From Ignavibacteria bacterium (GTDB lineage: Bacteria; Bacteroidota; Ignavibacteria; Tepidaquicellales; OLB5), in the NCBI GenBank assembly GCA_030835025.1, contig JAUQWS010000023.1:62001-126000 (forward strand): a stretch of 64,000 nt of DNA, given 5' to 3'. The translations under genes and the position numbers were made by a program. Shown piece by piece: positions 32,680 to 41,904 of this stretch; position 1 is the stretch's first letter; every line of letters begins with the position of its first letter. The notes below the pieces were generated by a model, which did not search any database, had not been told where the DNA came from, and was given only the letters and a program-made list of their open reading frames with translations.

Positions 32680-34437
32680 ATGTCAAGAATATTTACAATT
32701 ATACTCTTCTTAGCGGCTTTAAGAGTGTTTTCACAAGAGACACTCCTTCCGCATTATATGACTGAAGAGGAGAAGCAATTCCTGAAGTCATTCAAATACA
32801 TGCAGCCTGTTAATGTAACTGATGATATCAATCCCCCTCCCGGGCCTGTAAGGACAATGGCAGAGTGGGAAGAATTTCAGGCAATACAGATAACGTGGAC
32901 AGCCCAGCTCCCCATATTGAGGCAGATCGTGGATTACGCTCAGGAAGAATGCCTCGTCTATATAATATGCTCGGATTCAAACAGCGTGAAATCATACCTG
33001 CAGGGCGGAGGTGTTGGGCTGCATAATATAAGGTACCTCATCACGGGGTATAACAGCATCTGGTGCAGGGATTACGGCCCGTGGACGATTTACTCTGGCA
33101 CAGTTGATACAATGAGAATTGTTGACTGGATATATAACCGTCCTTCAAGACCGCTGGATAACATATCGCCGGTTTTTGTTGCAAGCTATATGGGAGTTCC
33201 AATTCACCAGACAATCTCTGCTCCAAATGACCTTGTTAACACAGGCGGCAACTTTATGGTTGACGGACACGGCACTGCTTTTGCATCAAAGCTGATATTG
33301 ACGGAAAACCAGGCGGGCAATCCGTACGGAGTCTCCCCAAAAACAGAAGTTCAGATAAACGGCATAATGAATGCTTATATGGGAATCAGCAGGTACATAA
33401 AAATGGATATACTGCCTTATGACCAGATACACCATATTGATATGCACATGAAGCTGCTTGATGAAGAGACTCTGCTAGTTGGGCAATATCCGAACGGAGT
33501 AGCAGACGGACCCCAGATAGAGCTTAACCTTCAGTACGTTCTGAATAATTTCCAGACATGTTTCGGCAAACCGTACAAGGTTGTGAGGATACCGATGCCT
33601 CCCCATAACGGCAACTATCCTCCTTCGGGTAATTACCGGACATATACTAACTCGGTTTTTGTTAATAAGACAGTTATTGTCCCGACATACGAATATCAAT
33701 TTGATACAACAGCTCTCAGGATTTACCGCGAAGCATTGCCGGGTTATAATATTGTTGGGATAGATTGCAATGCGATCATTCCTTCGCTTGGTGCAATTCA
33801 CTGCATAACAAAGGAAATAGGCGTAAGCGAGCCTGTATTTATATCACACTCGTCGATACGCAACACATCAAATACAACCCTGCCATACGAAGTTAAGGCG
33901 TACATAAAGCACAAAAGCGGAATTGCAAGCGCAAGAATGTTCTGGTCTATTGATACTTCAGCGGGATTCACGCAGGTAGGCATGACAAGTATTGGTGATA
34001 CATTCCGCGCAAATATACCCGCGCAATCGCTCGGCACAAGGGTTTATTATTACATTTCAGCAAGTTCAGTAAGCGGAAAAACTGTAACCAAGCCGCTTCC
34101 GGCTCCCCGGGGCAATATTCAGTTCATGGTAACAAATCTTTCCGCTATTACTCAGACGGGTAACAGCTTACCGGGCAAATTTGCGCTGTATCAAAATTAT
34201 CCAAACCCGTTCAACCCCATCACTAAGATAAAATTTGATATACCTTCAGCATCGCAGGTAACACTTAAGATTTACGATATTGCAGGACGCGAAGTAATGA
34301 AAATTACCAATGCAAAGCTTGCTGCCGGAAGTTATTCATACACTTGGGATGCATCAAAGTTCTCAAGCGGAGTATATTTCTTCAGGCTAAGCACTATAGA
34401 TCTTTCGGAAATAAAGAAAATGATATTAATAAAATAA
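32680..34437 (+). CDS. T9SS-secreted peptidylarginine-deiminase-like enzyme
   Basis: A 585-residue secreted enzyme. Signal peptide 1-19; deiminase domain about 45-380 with catalytic residues Asp131 (WCRDYGPW), His252 and Asp254 (HHIDMHMK), Asn324 and Cys375 (GAIHCIT). The motif YNRPSRP (Arg154, Arg157) resembles the arginines that hold the peptide C-terminus in the Porphyromonas enzyme PPAD. An Ig-like linker follows, then the sorting tail LYQNYPNPFNPITKIKF to the C-terminus. Agmatine deiminase activity is the main alternative, but export favours a peptide substrate. It is 12 bp upstream of the next secreted protein gene. Confidence 0.9.
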   Translation: MSRIFTIILFLAALRVFSQETLLPHYMTEEEKQFLKSFKYMQPVNVTDDINPPPGPVRTMAEWEEFQAIQITWTAQLPILRQIVDYAQEECLVYIICSDSNSVKSYLQGGGVGLHNIRYLITGYNSIWCRDYGPWTIYSGTVDTMRIVDWIYNRPSRPLDNISPVFVASYMGVPIHQTISAPNDLVNTGGNFMVDGHGTAFASKLILTENQAGNPYGVSPKTEVQINGIMNAYMGISRYIKMDILPYDQIHHIDMHMKLLDEETLLVGQYPNGVADGPQIELNLQYVLNNFQTCFGKPYKVVRIPMPPHNGNYPPSGNYRTYTNSVFVNKTVIVPTYEYQFDTTALRIYREALPGYNIVGIDCNAIIPSLGAIHCITKEIGVSEPVFISHSSIRNTSNTTLPYEVKAYIKHKSGIASARMFWSIDTSAGFTQVGMTSIGDTFRANIPAQSLGTRVYYYISASSVSGKTVTKPLPAPRGNIQFMVTNLSAITQTGNSLPGKFALYQNYPNPFNPITKIKFDIPSASQVTLKIYDIAGREVMKITNAKLAAGSYSYTWDASKFSSGVYFFRLSTIDLSEIKKMILIK

Positions 34438-34449
34438 TTTAATTACATA

Positions 34450-36900
34450 TTGAAAACACTTTTTGCCGCATTCATCACATTCATTTTTTTGAGCAACGTG
34501 TATTCTCAGACAGATGAGAAAACAAGCATTGCCATTCAGCCGCCGTTCCTTAATATTTCGCCAAACGGCACAACAAGCACAGACGATATAGTCAACGGTT
34601 ATGACAACATCTTCCTTGGAACAGATTTTGGTGAACCGTATATCGCATCAAATCCGCGGGATATACTTAACAACATTTGTGCTTTCAACATCAACAATCT
34701 GTACTATACCCTGGACGGTTATAACTGGGTAAAAAACTCACCTGCTTTTCCGGGGTACGGAGTTTTGGGTGACCCTGTTATGACATATGACAGCCTTGGC
34801 AATGCATTTTACGCCCAGCTTTACCAAAACGGCGCTACATACGGAATTGTGGTAGTAAAATCCACAACAAAAGGTGCAAGCTGGATAGGTCCATACAATG
34901 TATTCAATACCAATGTTGGCTTAGCCGATAAGGAATGGATCACAGCGGACCAGACTGCAGGGCCATACAGCAACAATCTTTATGTGGGCTGGAGGCAATT
35001 CGGTTCATCCGGAATGCGGTTTGTAAGGAGCACAAACAGCGGAGTAAGCTGGTCATCCCCGCTGACATTTTCCGGCGGACAGGGTGCATATGTAGCTGTT
35101 GGACCCAACGGCAGTACACAGGGCGGCAGTGTCTATTTTGCGGCAGTTCTGGGAAACTCAATTTATGTTAACCGCTCAACTGATGGCGGCGCGACTTTTT
35201 CCATTCAATCGCCTGCAGTCAGCATGACAGGTCCCGGCGTAATATGCGCTAACAGGTACACAGTAAAGATCTGTATCAGGAATAACGAGTTCCCAAGAAT
35301 GGCTGCGGATAACAGCTATACATCTTCCAGGGGAAATGTTTATGTAGTCTATGCTGCCAACCCGACGGGTGCTGATAATGCAGATATATTTTTGATCCGC
35401 TCAACGGATTACGGAACTACATGGAGCTCTCCCTTAAGAGTAAACGACGACGCAACTACTGCTGATCAGTGGCTGCCATCAGTTGCAGTAGATAATGTCA
35501 CGGGAAAAGTATTCGTATGCTGGTATGATTCAAGAATGGATCCTTCGCAGAATATCGGAACCAGGCTTTATGCATCAGTTTCAACAAATGGCGGCACAAG
35601 CTTTACTCCGAATGAAAATGTTTCAGACGTAACTTTCAATCCAAACTCCATGGCAGTTGGCCAGCCGGGAGGAGAATTTTACATCGGAGATTACATTGGC
35701 AACTCTGCAATGCGAAACACCAGCTACAACGTATGGATGGACGGCAGGAACAACTCCCTGAGGAGCTATGTATCTTACTACCCCGATTATGCGATGGTAG
35801 TATCCCCTGCTGTAAGCAATATTAACAACGGGGACAGCACAACATTAACCGTAGGTGTTCCGACAAAAAAAGGGCCTTTTGCCGAGAACATCAAGTTCAC
35901 TGCAACCCTGGATTCACTCCCTCAATCAGGCACTTTGCAGATAACATTTGTAAACGGGCGCGATTCAACAACGGTTTTCCCGGATTCAGTAAGGATCAAG
36001 GTCAAAGCCATCGGCAGCGTAACACCAAGAAGATACAGGCTGACCGTGAAAGGCAGAAGCTCGCTTTACGGAACAAATGTTCACCTAAGAACAGTGGACC
36101 TGCTTGTAAATTCTTCATACCTGACTATCGGGACGAACAGGAACGGCATTTGCGAATATAAAGTGAACGGAGTTACATATAATTCGCTTCAAAATCTTCC
36201 GTTTGCAAACGGTTCAACTGTTACGGTGCAGGCTGTCTCACCTAGAACCGTGGGCTTTACCAGATACGTTTTTGTTAACTGGTCAGATGGCGGAGATACA
36301 ACTCATAACATTACGATCAATTCAAACATAACACTTACCGCAAACTTCAAGGTCCAGTACAGACTTGCGCTGACTTCCTCAGTGGGTAACACTTTCGGTG
36401 ACGGATTTGTTGATTCAGGCAGCACAGTGCAGTTCGGCGTACTTTCAAGGAATATAACATTCAACGGAACGCCGTATACATTCCGCGGATGGACAGGAAC
36501 GGGCAGCGGCTCGTACACCAGCCCTGACAGCACAGGTATTGATTCTGCAGTAACGGTAACAGTGAACAACGTTATCTCAGAGATAGCACGCTGGACATCG
36601 GTTATCGGAATACAAAGCATCAGCTCTGAGCTGCCAAGGGAATACAAGCTGTACCAGAACTTCCCGAATCCGTTCAACCCGAAGACACTCATCAATTTTG
36701 ATATTATTAAGAACGGGAATGTGAAGATAATCGTCTATGACCTATTAGGCAGAGAAACTGCAACGCTTGTGAACCAGGAAATGGTACCAGGTAAATACAG
36801 CGTTGATTTCAATGCAGCAAATTACGCCAGCGGGCTTTATTTCTTCAAGATTATTACTAATGATTTTGTTGATGTTAAGAAGATGCTGATAGTGAAGTAA
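34450..36900 (+). CDS. T9SS-secreted Asp-box (BNR-type) protein
   Basis: An 816-residue protein starting at TTG with signal peptide MKTLFAAFITFIFLSNVYSQ. At least five Asp-boxes (STTKGASW, STNSGVSW, STDGGATF, STDYGTTW, STNGGTSF) mark a sialidase-like propeller over about residues 50-450. No clear sialidase arginine triad could be assigned, so enzymatic activity is open. Two beta-rich repeats (VNWSDGGDTTHNITINSNITLTANF and its neighbour) precede the tail LYQNFPNPFNPKTLINF. Same transcript as the deiminase; ends with a strong terminator. Confidence 0.85.
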   Translation: MKTLFAAFITFIFLSNVYSQTDEKTSIAIQPPFLNISPNGTTSTDDIVNGYDNIFLGTDFGEPYIASNPRDILNNICAFNINNLYYTLDGYNWVKNSPAFPGYGVLGDPVMTYDSLGNAFYAQLYQNGATYGIVVVKSTTKGASWIGPYNVFNTNVGLADKEWITADQTAGPYSNNLYVGWRQFGSSGMRFVRSTNSGVSWSSPLTFSGGQGAYVAVGPNGSTQGGSVYFAAVLGNSIYVNRSTDGGATFSIQSPAVSMTGPGVICANRYTVKICIRNNEFPRMAADNSYTSSRGNVYVVYAANPTGADNADIFLIRSTDYGTTWSSPLRVNDDATTADQWLPSVAVDNVTGKVFVCWYDSRMDPSQNIGTRLYASVSTNGGTSFTPNENVSDVTFNPNSMAVGQPGGEFYIGDYIGNSAMRNTSYNVWMDGRNNSLRSYVSYYPDYAMVVSPAVSNINNGDSTTLTVGVPTKKGPFAENIKFTATLDSLPQSGTLQITFVNGRDSTTVFPDSVRIKVKAIGSVTPRRYRLTVKGRSSLYGTNVHLRTVDLLVNSSYLTIGTNRNGICEYKVNGVTYNSLQNLPFANGSTVTVQAVSPRTVGFTRYVFVNWSDGGDTTHNITINSNITLTANFKVQYRLALTSSVGNTFGDGFVDSGSTVQFGVLSRNITFNGTPYTFRGWTGTGSGSYTSPDSTGIDSAVTVTVNNVISEIARWTSVIGIQSISSELPREYKLYQNFPNPFNPKTLINFDIIKNGNVKIIVYDLLGRETATLVNQEMVPGKYSVDFNAANYASGLYFFKIITNDFVDVKKMLIVK

Positions 36901-36922
36901 ATATTTATTCACAAAATTATCC

Positions 36923-36952
36923 AAAAGGCAGGAGTTTTGACCTGCCTTTTTT
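36923..36952 (+). terminator. Rho-independent terminator
   Basis: AAAAGGCAGG, 8-nt loop, CCTGCCTTTT followed by further T. It ends the deiminase/Asp-box transcript. Confidence 0.88.
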
Positions 36953-37029
36953 ATTTACACTTCTTTTTTAAATTTGACAATTTATTTTTGAAGATTCTTT
37001 TTCAAAAAATAATCCAAAATAAGTAATTT

Positions 37030-37395
37030 ATGCAGAATACAAAGAGCTGGATCGAAAAGATCGGCAAAACGATCGATGCAAAGGATTCAAGAGGTTTTTC
37101 GAAGTTCATTACAGAAAAAGGTTCATTCCGTTTTGGAAATCAGCCTGAGGTAACAGGAAGAAAAGCAATAGAAGAATATGTTTCGGCATTCTTTGGAATG
37201 ATCGGCTCAAGCGTTCACGAAATTGTGAATCACTGGGATAATAAAGACCATATCGTATGGGAAGGCAAGGTAACTTATACAAGACTTGACGGCAGAACCG
37301 TTCCGGTAAATTTTACGAATATCTTTTATATGAAAGGTGATTTGATAGAGAAGTATAATATTTATATTGATAATACTCCCCTGTTTGCAGAGTAG
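37030..37395 (+). CDS. NTF2/SnoaL-like small protein
   Basis: A 121-residue soluble protein with the cone-shaped NTF2-like fold. An N-terminal helix (SWIEKIGKTIDAKDSRGFSKFI) is followed by a curved sheet with VWEGKVTYTRLDGRTVPVNFTNIFYMKGDLIEKYNIYID. This resembles SnoaL-like/DUF4440 polyketide-cyclase-type proteins, whose individual functions vary from isomerase to ligand carrier. No catalytic residue can be named. Monocistronic, closed by a hairpin shared with the convergent VOC gene. Confidence 0.82.
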   Translation: MQNTKSWIEKIGKTIDAKDSRGFSKFITEKGSFRFGNQPEVTGRKAIEEYVSAFFGMIGSSVHEIVNHWDNKDHIVWEGKVTYTRLDGRTVPVNFTNIFYMKGDLIEKYNIYIDNTPLFAE

Positions 37396-37407
37396 AATGT
37401 AATACCA

Positions 37408-37441
37408 AAACCTGCCGCGTTTTTCAGAACCCGGCAGGTTT
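37408..37441. terminator. Bidirectional terminator between convergent genes
   Basis: AAACCTGCCG, 14-nt loop, CGGCAGGTTT: perfect 10-bp arms between the NTF2-like and VOC genes. The A/T ends allow function on either strand. Confidence 0.8.
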
Positions 37442-37457
37442 GTTGTTACAAGACTTA

Positions 37458-37832
37458 CTACCCTCTTGGCGGTGTGTGCAAAGCAACTTTATTCCCTTCG
37501 GTATCAAGGAAAATTGCAAAATCTCCAATCTCCGGGGTTATGGGAGTGCGGGGAACAATGACCTTGCCTCCGCTTTTGGGAATTCTCTGCAAAACTGCAT
37601 CAATAATTCCGTCAGCATTAAGGTAAACCATTGAGCCTTTATCACTGGGAATATACCCTTCACCGTGCACAATGGCGCCGCTTACACCCTGCTGGTCGCC
37701 GGGGAAAAATCCCATGCGGTAAGGACCCATCATCTGGTCATCCATTTTAACTTCAAAAATAGATTCATAAAACTTCTTAGCCCTGTCGAAATCAACAACA
37801 GGCAGCTCGAACCAATTTATCACGTTTCGCAT
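37458..37832 (-). CDS. VOC-family protein
   Basis: A 124-residue member of the glyoxalase/bleomycin-resistance superfamily. It has the paired beta-alpha-beta pattern: INWFELPVVDFDRAKKFYESIFEV in the first half, and MVYLNADGIIDAVLQRIPKSGGKVIVPRTPI with DFAIFLDTEGNKVALH in the second. This shape resembles the YwbC/PhnB-like small stand-alone VOC proteins of unknown ligand. It lies 63 bp after an AraC regulator, which probably controls it. Confidence 0.85.
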   Translation of the reverse strand: MRNVINWFELPVVDFDRAKKFYESIFEVKMDDQMMGPYRMGFFPGDQQGVSGAIVHGEGYIPSDKGSMVYLNADGIIDAVLQRIPKSGGKVIVPRTPITPEIGDFAIFLDTEGNKVALHTPPRG

Positions 37833-37895
37833 AATTAAAGCCTTTCTTTGTTTTGATTAATTACTGAATACAAAAATAAGGGCTCCTGTGCTGCT

Positions 37896-38843
37896 TCACT
37901 TCTTAATACTTGCTAATTTCATAGCAAATGAATTATAGGAGCCGCGCATAGTTTCGGGAGACATGCCGTACTTCTGCTTGAAAAGCCAGCTGAAAGAGCT
38001 TGGGCTGCTGAACCCCACTTCGAAACAGACTTCTGTGATCGGCATACCGGTGCGCAGTATCAGGCTGAATGCCTTATCAACTCTGCGTTTGGTGATATAC
38101 TGGTAGGGAGTTTCGCCGAATACTTTTTTGAAAAGCCTTAAGAAGTGAAAGTTTGACATACACGCTGCCTTTGCCGCATCTTCTATTTTTATATTGCCCG
38201 AAAAATTATCATCAAGAAATTCCCTGGCATTATTAAGCCGGCGGAAAACTTCTACACGGGTAGAGCTTTTTACTGCCGGAATTTTTTTGATATCATCGCC
38301 GGTTTTCCTGTGCACTTCAAGGAGCTTTTTCAGGAACATGAACAGCTCTTCCTCAAGCCACTCGTCGTCATCATAGCCCACCCTTGAAGCAAGGTGAAAC
38401 TTATGCACGAACTGCAGCAGACGTGAGTTCTGGGGATACAGCATTTCGATGAAATTAACCGGCTGGTCAAGCGGCAGCGTTTCATTTTCCAGTATCATGT
38501 CTTCGCTGGTAATAAGGCTAAGAAGAGTTTCCTCTGCAAATTTGGGACGAAAGAATACAGAAATGGTTTCGGACTCTTCTTCAGTCTGGATGCGTGCCGA
38601 GTATTTCTGCCCGTTATTGAATATCAGGTATGAGTCGGGTGTAACCCTGTAGCTTTTTTGTTTTGTTGCAAAATACTCCTCACCCTTTATTGTGAACTTT
38701 ACTGTAAGCGGACCAGTGTGCAGCGGATAATATGCGCTTTTTGTTTTGTTGTGGATGATCATATTCGGCCATTTCCACTCCGGGCAGGGGGAATTGATAT
38801 CAAATCCGGATTTTGTATAATCGGGGTATCCCTGAAGTATCAT
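37896..38843 (-). CDS. AraC-family transcription regulator
   Basis: A regulator of about 315 residues. An N-terminal cupin-like sensor region covers about 1-180. The C-terminal double helix-turn-helix starts at AREFLDDNFSGNIKIEDAAKAACMSNFHFLRLFKKVFGETPYQYI and continues through GMPITEVCFEVGFSSPSSFSWLFKQKYGMSP. The start at ATG 38843 is preferred; a TTG at 38870 would add nine residues. It is likely to control the downstream VOC gene. Ligand unknown. Confidence 0.9.
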   Translation of the reverse strand: MILQGYPDYTKSGFDINSPCPEWKWPNMIIHNKTKSAYYPLHTGPLTVKFTIKGEEYFATKQKSYRVTPDSYLIFNNGQKYSARIQTEEESETISVFFRPKFAEETLLSLITSEDMILENETLPLDQPVNFIEMLYPQNSRLLQFVHKFHLASRVGYDDDEWLEEELFMFLKKLLEVHRKTGDDIKKIPAVKSSTRVEVFRRLNNAREFLDDNFSGNIKIEDAAKAACMSNFHFLRLFKKVFGETPYQYITKRRVDKAFSLILRTGMPITEVCFEVGFSSPSSFSWLFKQKYGMSPETMRGSYNSFAMKLASIKK

Positions 38844-38870
38844 ATTTTTGTGGTTATTGAGGGCCCGCAA

Positions 38871-39220
38871 TTTTATGGATAATTATACAGATTTACAATT
38901 GAAAAACAAGACACGCTTGCACAGGCTTAAGCGGTATTACGTGTTACAATTCCCACATGTTAAGCTCAATGAGAAATGAAATACGAATCAGATTTCTAGC
39001 CGATATACGGTAATCAGTAGTTGCGGTGTCCAGTGTTGATAAGATATTGAAAAATTGAACACTCTTCTTACACGTCATACCGTATTCACCCGGTCATAAC
39101 CTATTAGGGCTAAAAAAAAATTCGGCGCATTTCTAAAAGGCAGAAATACAAACTCTTAAAATATGATAATGATCCGCAGAAATACCCCGTAATAGTTAGA
39201 ACAAAATCTTAACCAAAAAT
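38871..39220. other. Gene-free interval
   Basis: About 350 bp between the divergent AraC and unknown genes. No credible coding frame, RNA gene or strong repeat was seen; only promoter sequence for both sides is expected. Confidence 0.6.
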
Positions 39221-39228
39221 TATATTTG
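39221..39228 (+). promoter_or_regulatory. Candidate -7 box very close to a start codon
   Basis: TATATTTG matches TAnnTTTG and ends 6 bp before the ATG at 39235. If used, transcription would begin at or next to the start codon. No convincing -33 TTG was found. Confidence 0.35.
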
Positions 39229-39234
39229 TAGGAA

Positions 39235-39708
39235 ATGCTACCTCAAGTCCAGAAAAATATTTTCATCTACAAGTTTTTAAGCGGACTCTCACCGGTCGGA
39301 TTCAGCAACTACACTATATATTATGCATCGTTTTCACCAAAGGATAAGAGAAGTCATTTCGGGCTTATGGAAAATGGAGAAATGCTTGAAAAACTTGAAG
39401 GTAAGATCGTTGTAAAATCATGGAAAGAGCTTCCTTCTAAGTTCCCAACGTGCATACTTGGTGATTACTGCCTCTTGCCGGATTCTTTCAGCGGAATAAT
39501 AATGATGGATGGCACCGGCTCGCCGGACCGTCCGGAGAAGATCTTTCCCAGAGTACTTGCCTCATTTAAGAACAGGTCAACACTGCTTCTGAACCAGTTT
39601 CACGGAACTCACGGAAGGGTTTTCTGGGAAAATTCATATGAATCGATCAAGATCGACAGCTTTGAAGCTTACAGCAGGACCCTTGATCTCTTGAGGAAAA
39701 CCGGATAA
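39235..39708 (+). CDS. Conserved-looking hypothetical protein
   Basis: A 157-residue soluble protein with no signal peptide. It contains alternating strands and helices (FSNYTIYYASFSPKD, GKIVVKSWKELPSKFPTCILGDYCLLPDSFSGIIMMDGTGSPDRPEKIFPRVL, STLLLNQFHGTHGRVFWE). I do not recognise a family or a catalytic motif. It ends before a strong bidirectional terminator that separates it from the convergent kinase gene. Codon use looks like the neighbours, so it is probably a real native gene. Confidence 0.75.
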   Translation: MLPQVQKNIFIYKFLSGLSPVGFSNYTIYYASFSPKDKRSHFGLMENGEMLEKLEGKIVVKSWKELPSKFPTCILGDYCLLPDSFSGIIMMDGTGSPDRPEKIFPRVLASFKNRSTLLLNQFHGTHGRVFWENSYESIKIDSFEAYSRTLDLLRKTG

Positions 39709-39756
39709 TGATTTTCGGGAGGAAAACTTCCGGATAGAAAAGAACAACCAAAAACT

Positions 39757-39788
39757 AAAAAGCGCCTGATGAAGCGGGCGCTTTTTTT
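39757..39788. terminator. Bidirectional rho-independent terminator
   Basis: AAAA-AGCGCC, loop, GGCGCT-TTTTTT between two convergent genes. A-run on one side and T-run on the other suit both strands. Confidence 0.88.
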
Positions 39789-39806
39789 ATGGAATGTCTC
39801 GAAAAG

Positions 39807-41102
39807 CTAGATTGACTTCCTGAGCTTAAGTATGACTTTGGTCCCGCTGCCGGGAGAACTTTCTATCAGTATTTCGCCTTTGTGGGCATCAATGATTTTT
39901 TTGCATATGGAGAGTCCAAGCCCGAAGCCGCCTGTTCTGCGGGAGCGCGATCTGTCAGCGCGGTAGAAAGGTTCAAAAATATTTTTTATGTCCTCAGCGG
40001 GTATTCCAACTCCGCTATCCTTAAATTCTACATTCGCCGTGTTTCCGTTATCAACTGCCGTAATAACGACTTCACCTTCGGAATATTTGAGAGCGTTATC
40101 GATTAGATTTCGGAACACCACCTGCATTTTATCCATATCAGCGTGGATTAATAATTCAGCATCAGGCTTATTGTATTTGATACGAGCCGGCATGTCATAT
40201 TCCTCGATGGTTTCCTGTATGAGCTCGCCAAGATCTGCCTTTTCGGGCTTTATATTATTGAAATCCGAATCAGCCCTGTAGTTTTCCAGTAGCCCTGTAA
40301 CCATTCTTTCCATTTCAAGGACATCTTCTTCGATCTTTTCTTTGGATGAGCCAACCTCAAGCCCGAGCTTTATCCTTGTGAGCGGAGAGCGCAGCTCATG
40401 CGAAACATCGATCAGAAGCTGTTCTTTTGATTTGACTGAGCTGCTGATCTTTGAAGTCATGTCGTTAATGGATCCTGCAAGTTCGCCAAGCTCATCACTG
40501 GTCCTTACCGGAACTTTCACGTTATAATTTCCGTCTCCAATTTGGGAAACAGCCAGTGAAAGGTCTTTAAGCGGCCTGAAAATTTTGCGAAGCAGAAAAT
40601 ATAAAAGTACTATTACAATTGAAATGAATGCGATAAGCAGAAAGATAGCTCTTTCCGGCTTGAATATTCCGCCCGGCTCGAACGGCTTGATGATAAACAC
40701 ACCCTGCGGATAGCGCATAATGGAATACGGCTTCCCCCGGTATTGCGCAATGAAAGATTCATCCTTTTGGAAACGCTCGTTAGTAGCCGGGTCTGAAAGC
40801 AATTCACCGAGGTGCGGCACTTCTTCGGAAGTTGTCCAGTTCATCCTGTATGATTCAAATCTCATATCAATATCAATATCATCACATATCTGCTTTGCTT
40901 TAAGTGTATCAGGCGGCAGGCCGATATCATACACGATGCTTTTTTCCATCTTCCTCATAAAATCCCTCAGGTATTTGCGCGGTTTGTCATCAGTGGTAAG
41001 CCTGAAAACAATGATGACGCATATGTTTAAAAGCATGCCGAACACAAGAACGGTAAGTACGAGTTTGAGGAAAATATTAAGTTTGGGGAGCCTTAGTTTC
41101 AA
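39807..41102 (-). CDS. Sensor histidine kinase, CpxA-like
   Basis: A 431-residue membrane kinase. TM1 about 12-33, periplasmic sensor about 34-148, TM2 about 150-171, HAMP about 172-225. The phosphorylated His235 lies in DVSHELRSPLTRIK; the N-box is RNLIDNALKYS (331-341), followed by DSGVGIP, FEPFYRAD and GFGLGLSIC. It overlaps the response regulator by 4 bp, so the two are coupled. With the Spy/CpxP-like gene upstream in the same direction, this copies the Cpx envelope-stress arrangement. Confidence 0.93.
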   Translation of the reverse strand: MKLRLPKLNIFLKLVLTVLVFGMLLNICVIIVFRLTTDDKPRKYLRDFMRKMEKSIVYDIGLPPDTLKAKQICDDIDIDMRFESYRMNWTTSEEVPHLGELLSDPATNERFQKDESFIAQYRGKPYSIMRYPQGVFIIKPFEPGGIFKPERAIFLLIAFISIVIVLLYFLLRKIFRPLKDLSLAVSQIGDGNYNVKVPVRTSDELGELAGSINDMTSKISSSVKSKEQLLIDVSHELRSPLTRIKLGLEVGSSKEKIEEDVLEMERMVTGLLENYRADSDFNNIKPEKADLGELIQETIEEYDMPARIKYNKPDAELLIHADMDKMQVVFRNLIDNALKYSEGEVVITAVDNGNTANVEFKDSGVGIPAEDIKNIFEPFYRADRSRSRRTGGFGLGLSICKKIIDAHKGEILIESSPGSGTKVILKLRKSI

Positions 41103-41797
41103 TCTTTATCACCTTCAATATAAAACATATATCCAATGCTGTGAACAGTCTTTATCACCTGGTCTTTTTTATTGCCAAGGGATTTAAATTTATTCCTCAG
41201 GCGCGAGACCATTACATCAACAGAGCGGTCGAAGCTCATCCATGATATTCCGCGTGTATTCTGCATTATTTCATCGCGTGAAAGAACTTTGCCGTTGTGC
41301 TTGACAAAAAGCAGCAAAAGCTCATACTCGGTTGAAGTAAGCTCCATATCTTTATTATTGAATGTTGCTGATCTTTTATTGGGGTCAACAACCAGTGACT
41401 TGAGCTTAATTGCTTCGTTCTTTTTCAGCTTCATTTCGCTTCTTCTAAGCACTGACTGGACCCTTGCAAGAAGCTCCCTCGGCTCAAACGGCTTAGGCAG
41501 GTAATCATCGGCGCCAAGCTCCAGCCCGACAACTTTATCAGTCACCTCTCCCCTTGCTGTCAGCATTACAACCGGAGTCTCATAATCCTTGCGGATGAGC
41601 TTCACAGTTTCAAACCCGTCCATTTCGGGAAGCATTACATCAAGTATTATGAGGTCGTAATGATTTGTCTTTAGTTTAACCAGCCCGTCGTTTGGGTTTT
41701 CAACTGCAGTAGTTTTGAAGTTATTCTTACCGAGATATTCTTCAAGCAGGCTGTTTAACTTACTATCGTCATCTATTATTAGTATTGATTTAGACAT
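41099..41797 (-). CDS. OmpR/CpxR-family response regulator
   Basis: A 232-residue two-domain regulator. Receiver: acidic pocket DDD near residue 10, phospho-acceptor Asp53 (LDVMLPEMDG), Thr80 (MLTARG) and Lys102 (DDYLPKPFEP). The C-terminal winged helix-turn-helix contains LTSTEYELLLLFVKHNGKVLSRDEI and DRSVDVMVSRLRNK. It is expected to be phosphorylated by the kinase encoded next to it and to control the Spy-like gene 107 bp upstream. Confidence 0.94.
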   Translation of the reverse strand: MSKSILIIDDDSKLNSLLEEYLGKNNFKTTAVENPNDGLVKLKTNHYDLIILDVMLPEMDGFETVKLIRKDYETPVVMLTARGEVTDKVVGLELGADDYLPKPFEPRELLARVQSVLRRSEMKLKKNEAIKLKSLVVDPNKRSATFNNKDMELTSTEYELLLLFVKHNGKVLSRDEIMQNTRGISWMSFDRSVDVMVSRLRNKFKSLGNKKDQVIKTVHSIGYMFYIEGDKD

Positions 41798-41904
41798 CTA
41801 TCCCTTGCATTTCAGTTATATAAGCAGGGGGCACTTAGACCCCCGCTTAAGTTAAGAATCAAAATTAATGAACTTTATTATGACATTATATTCATTTGTG
41901 AAGC

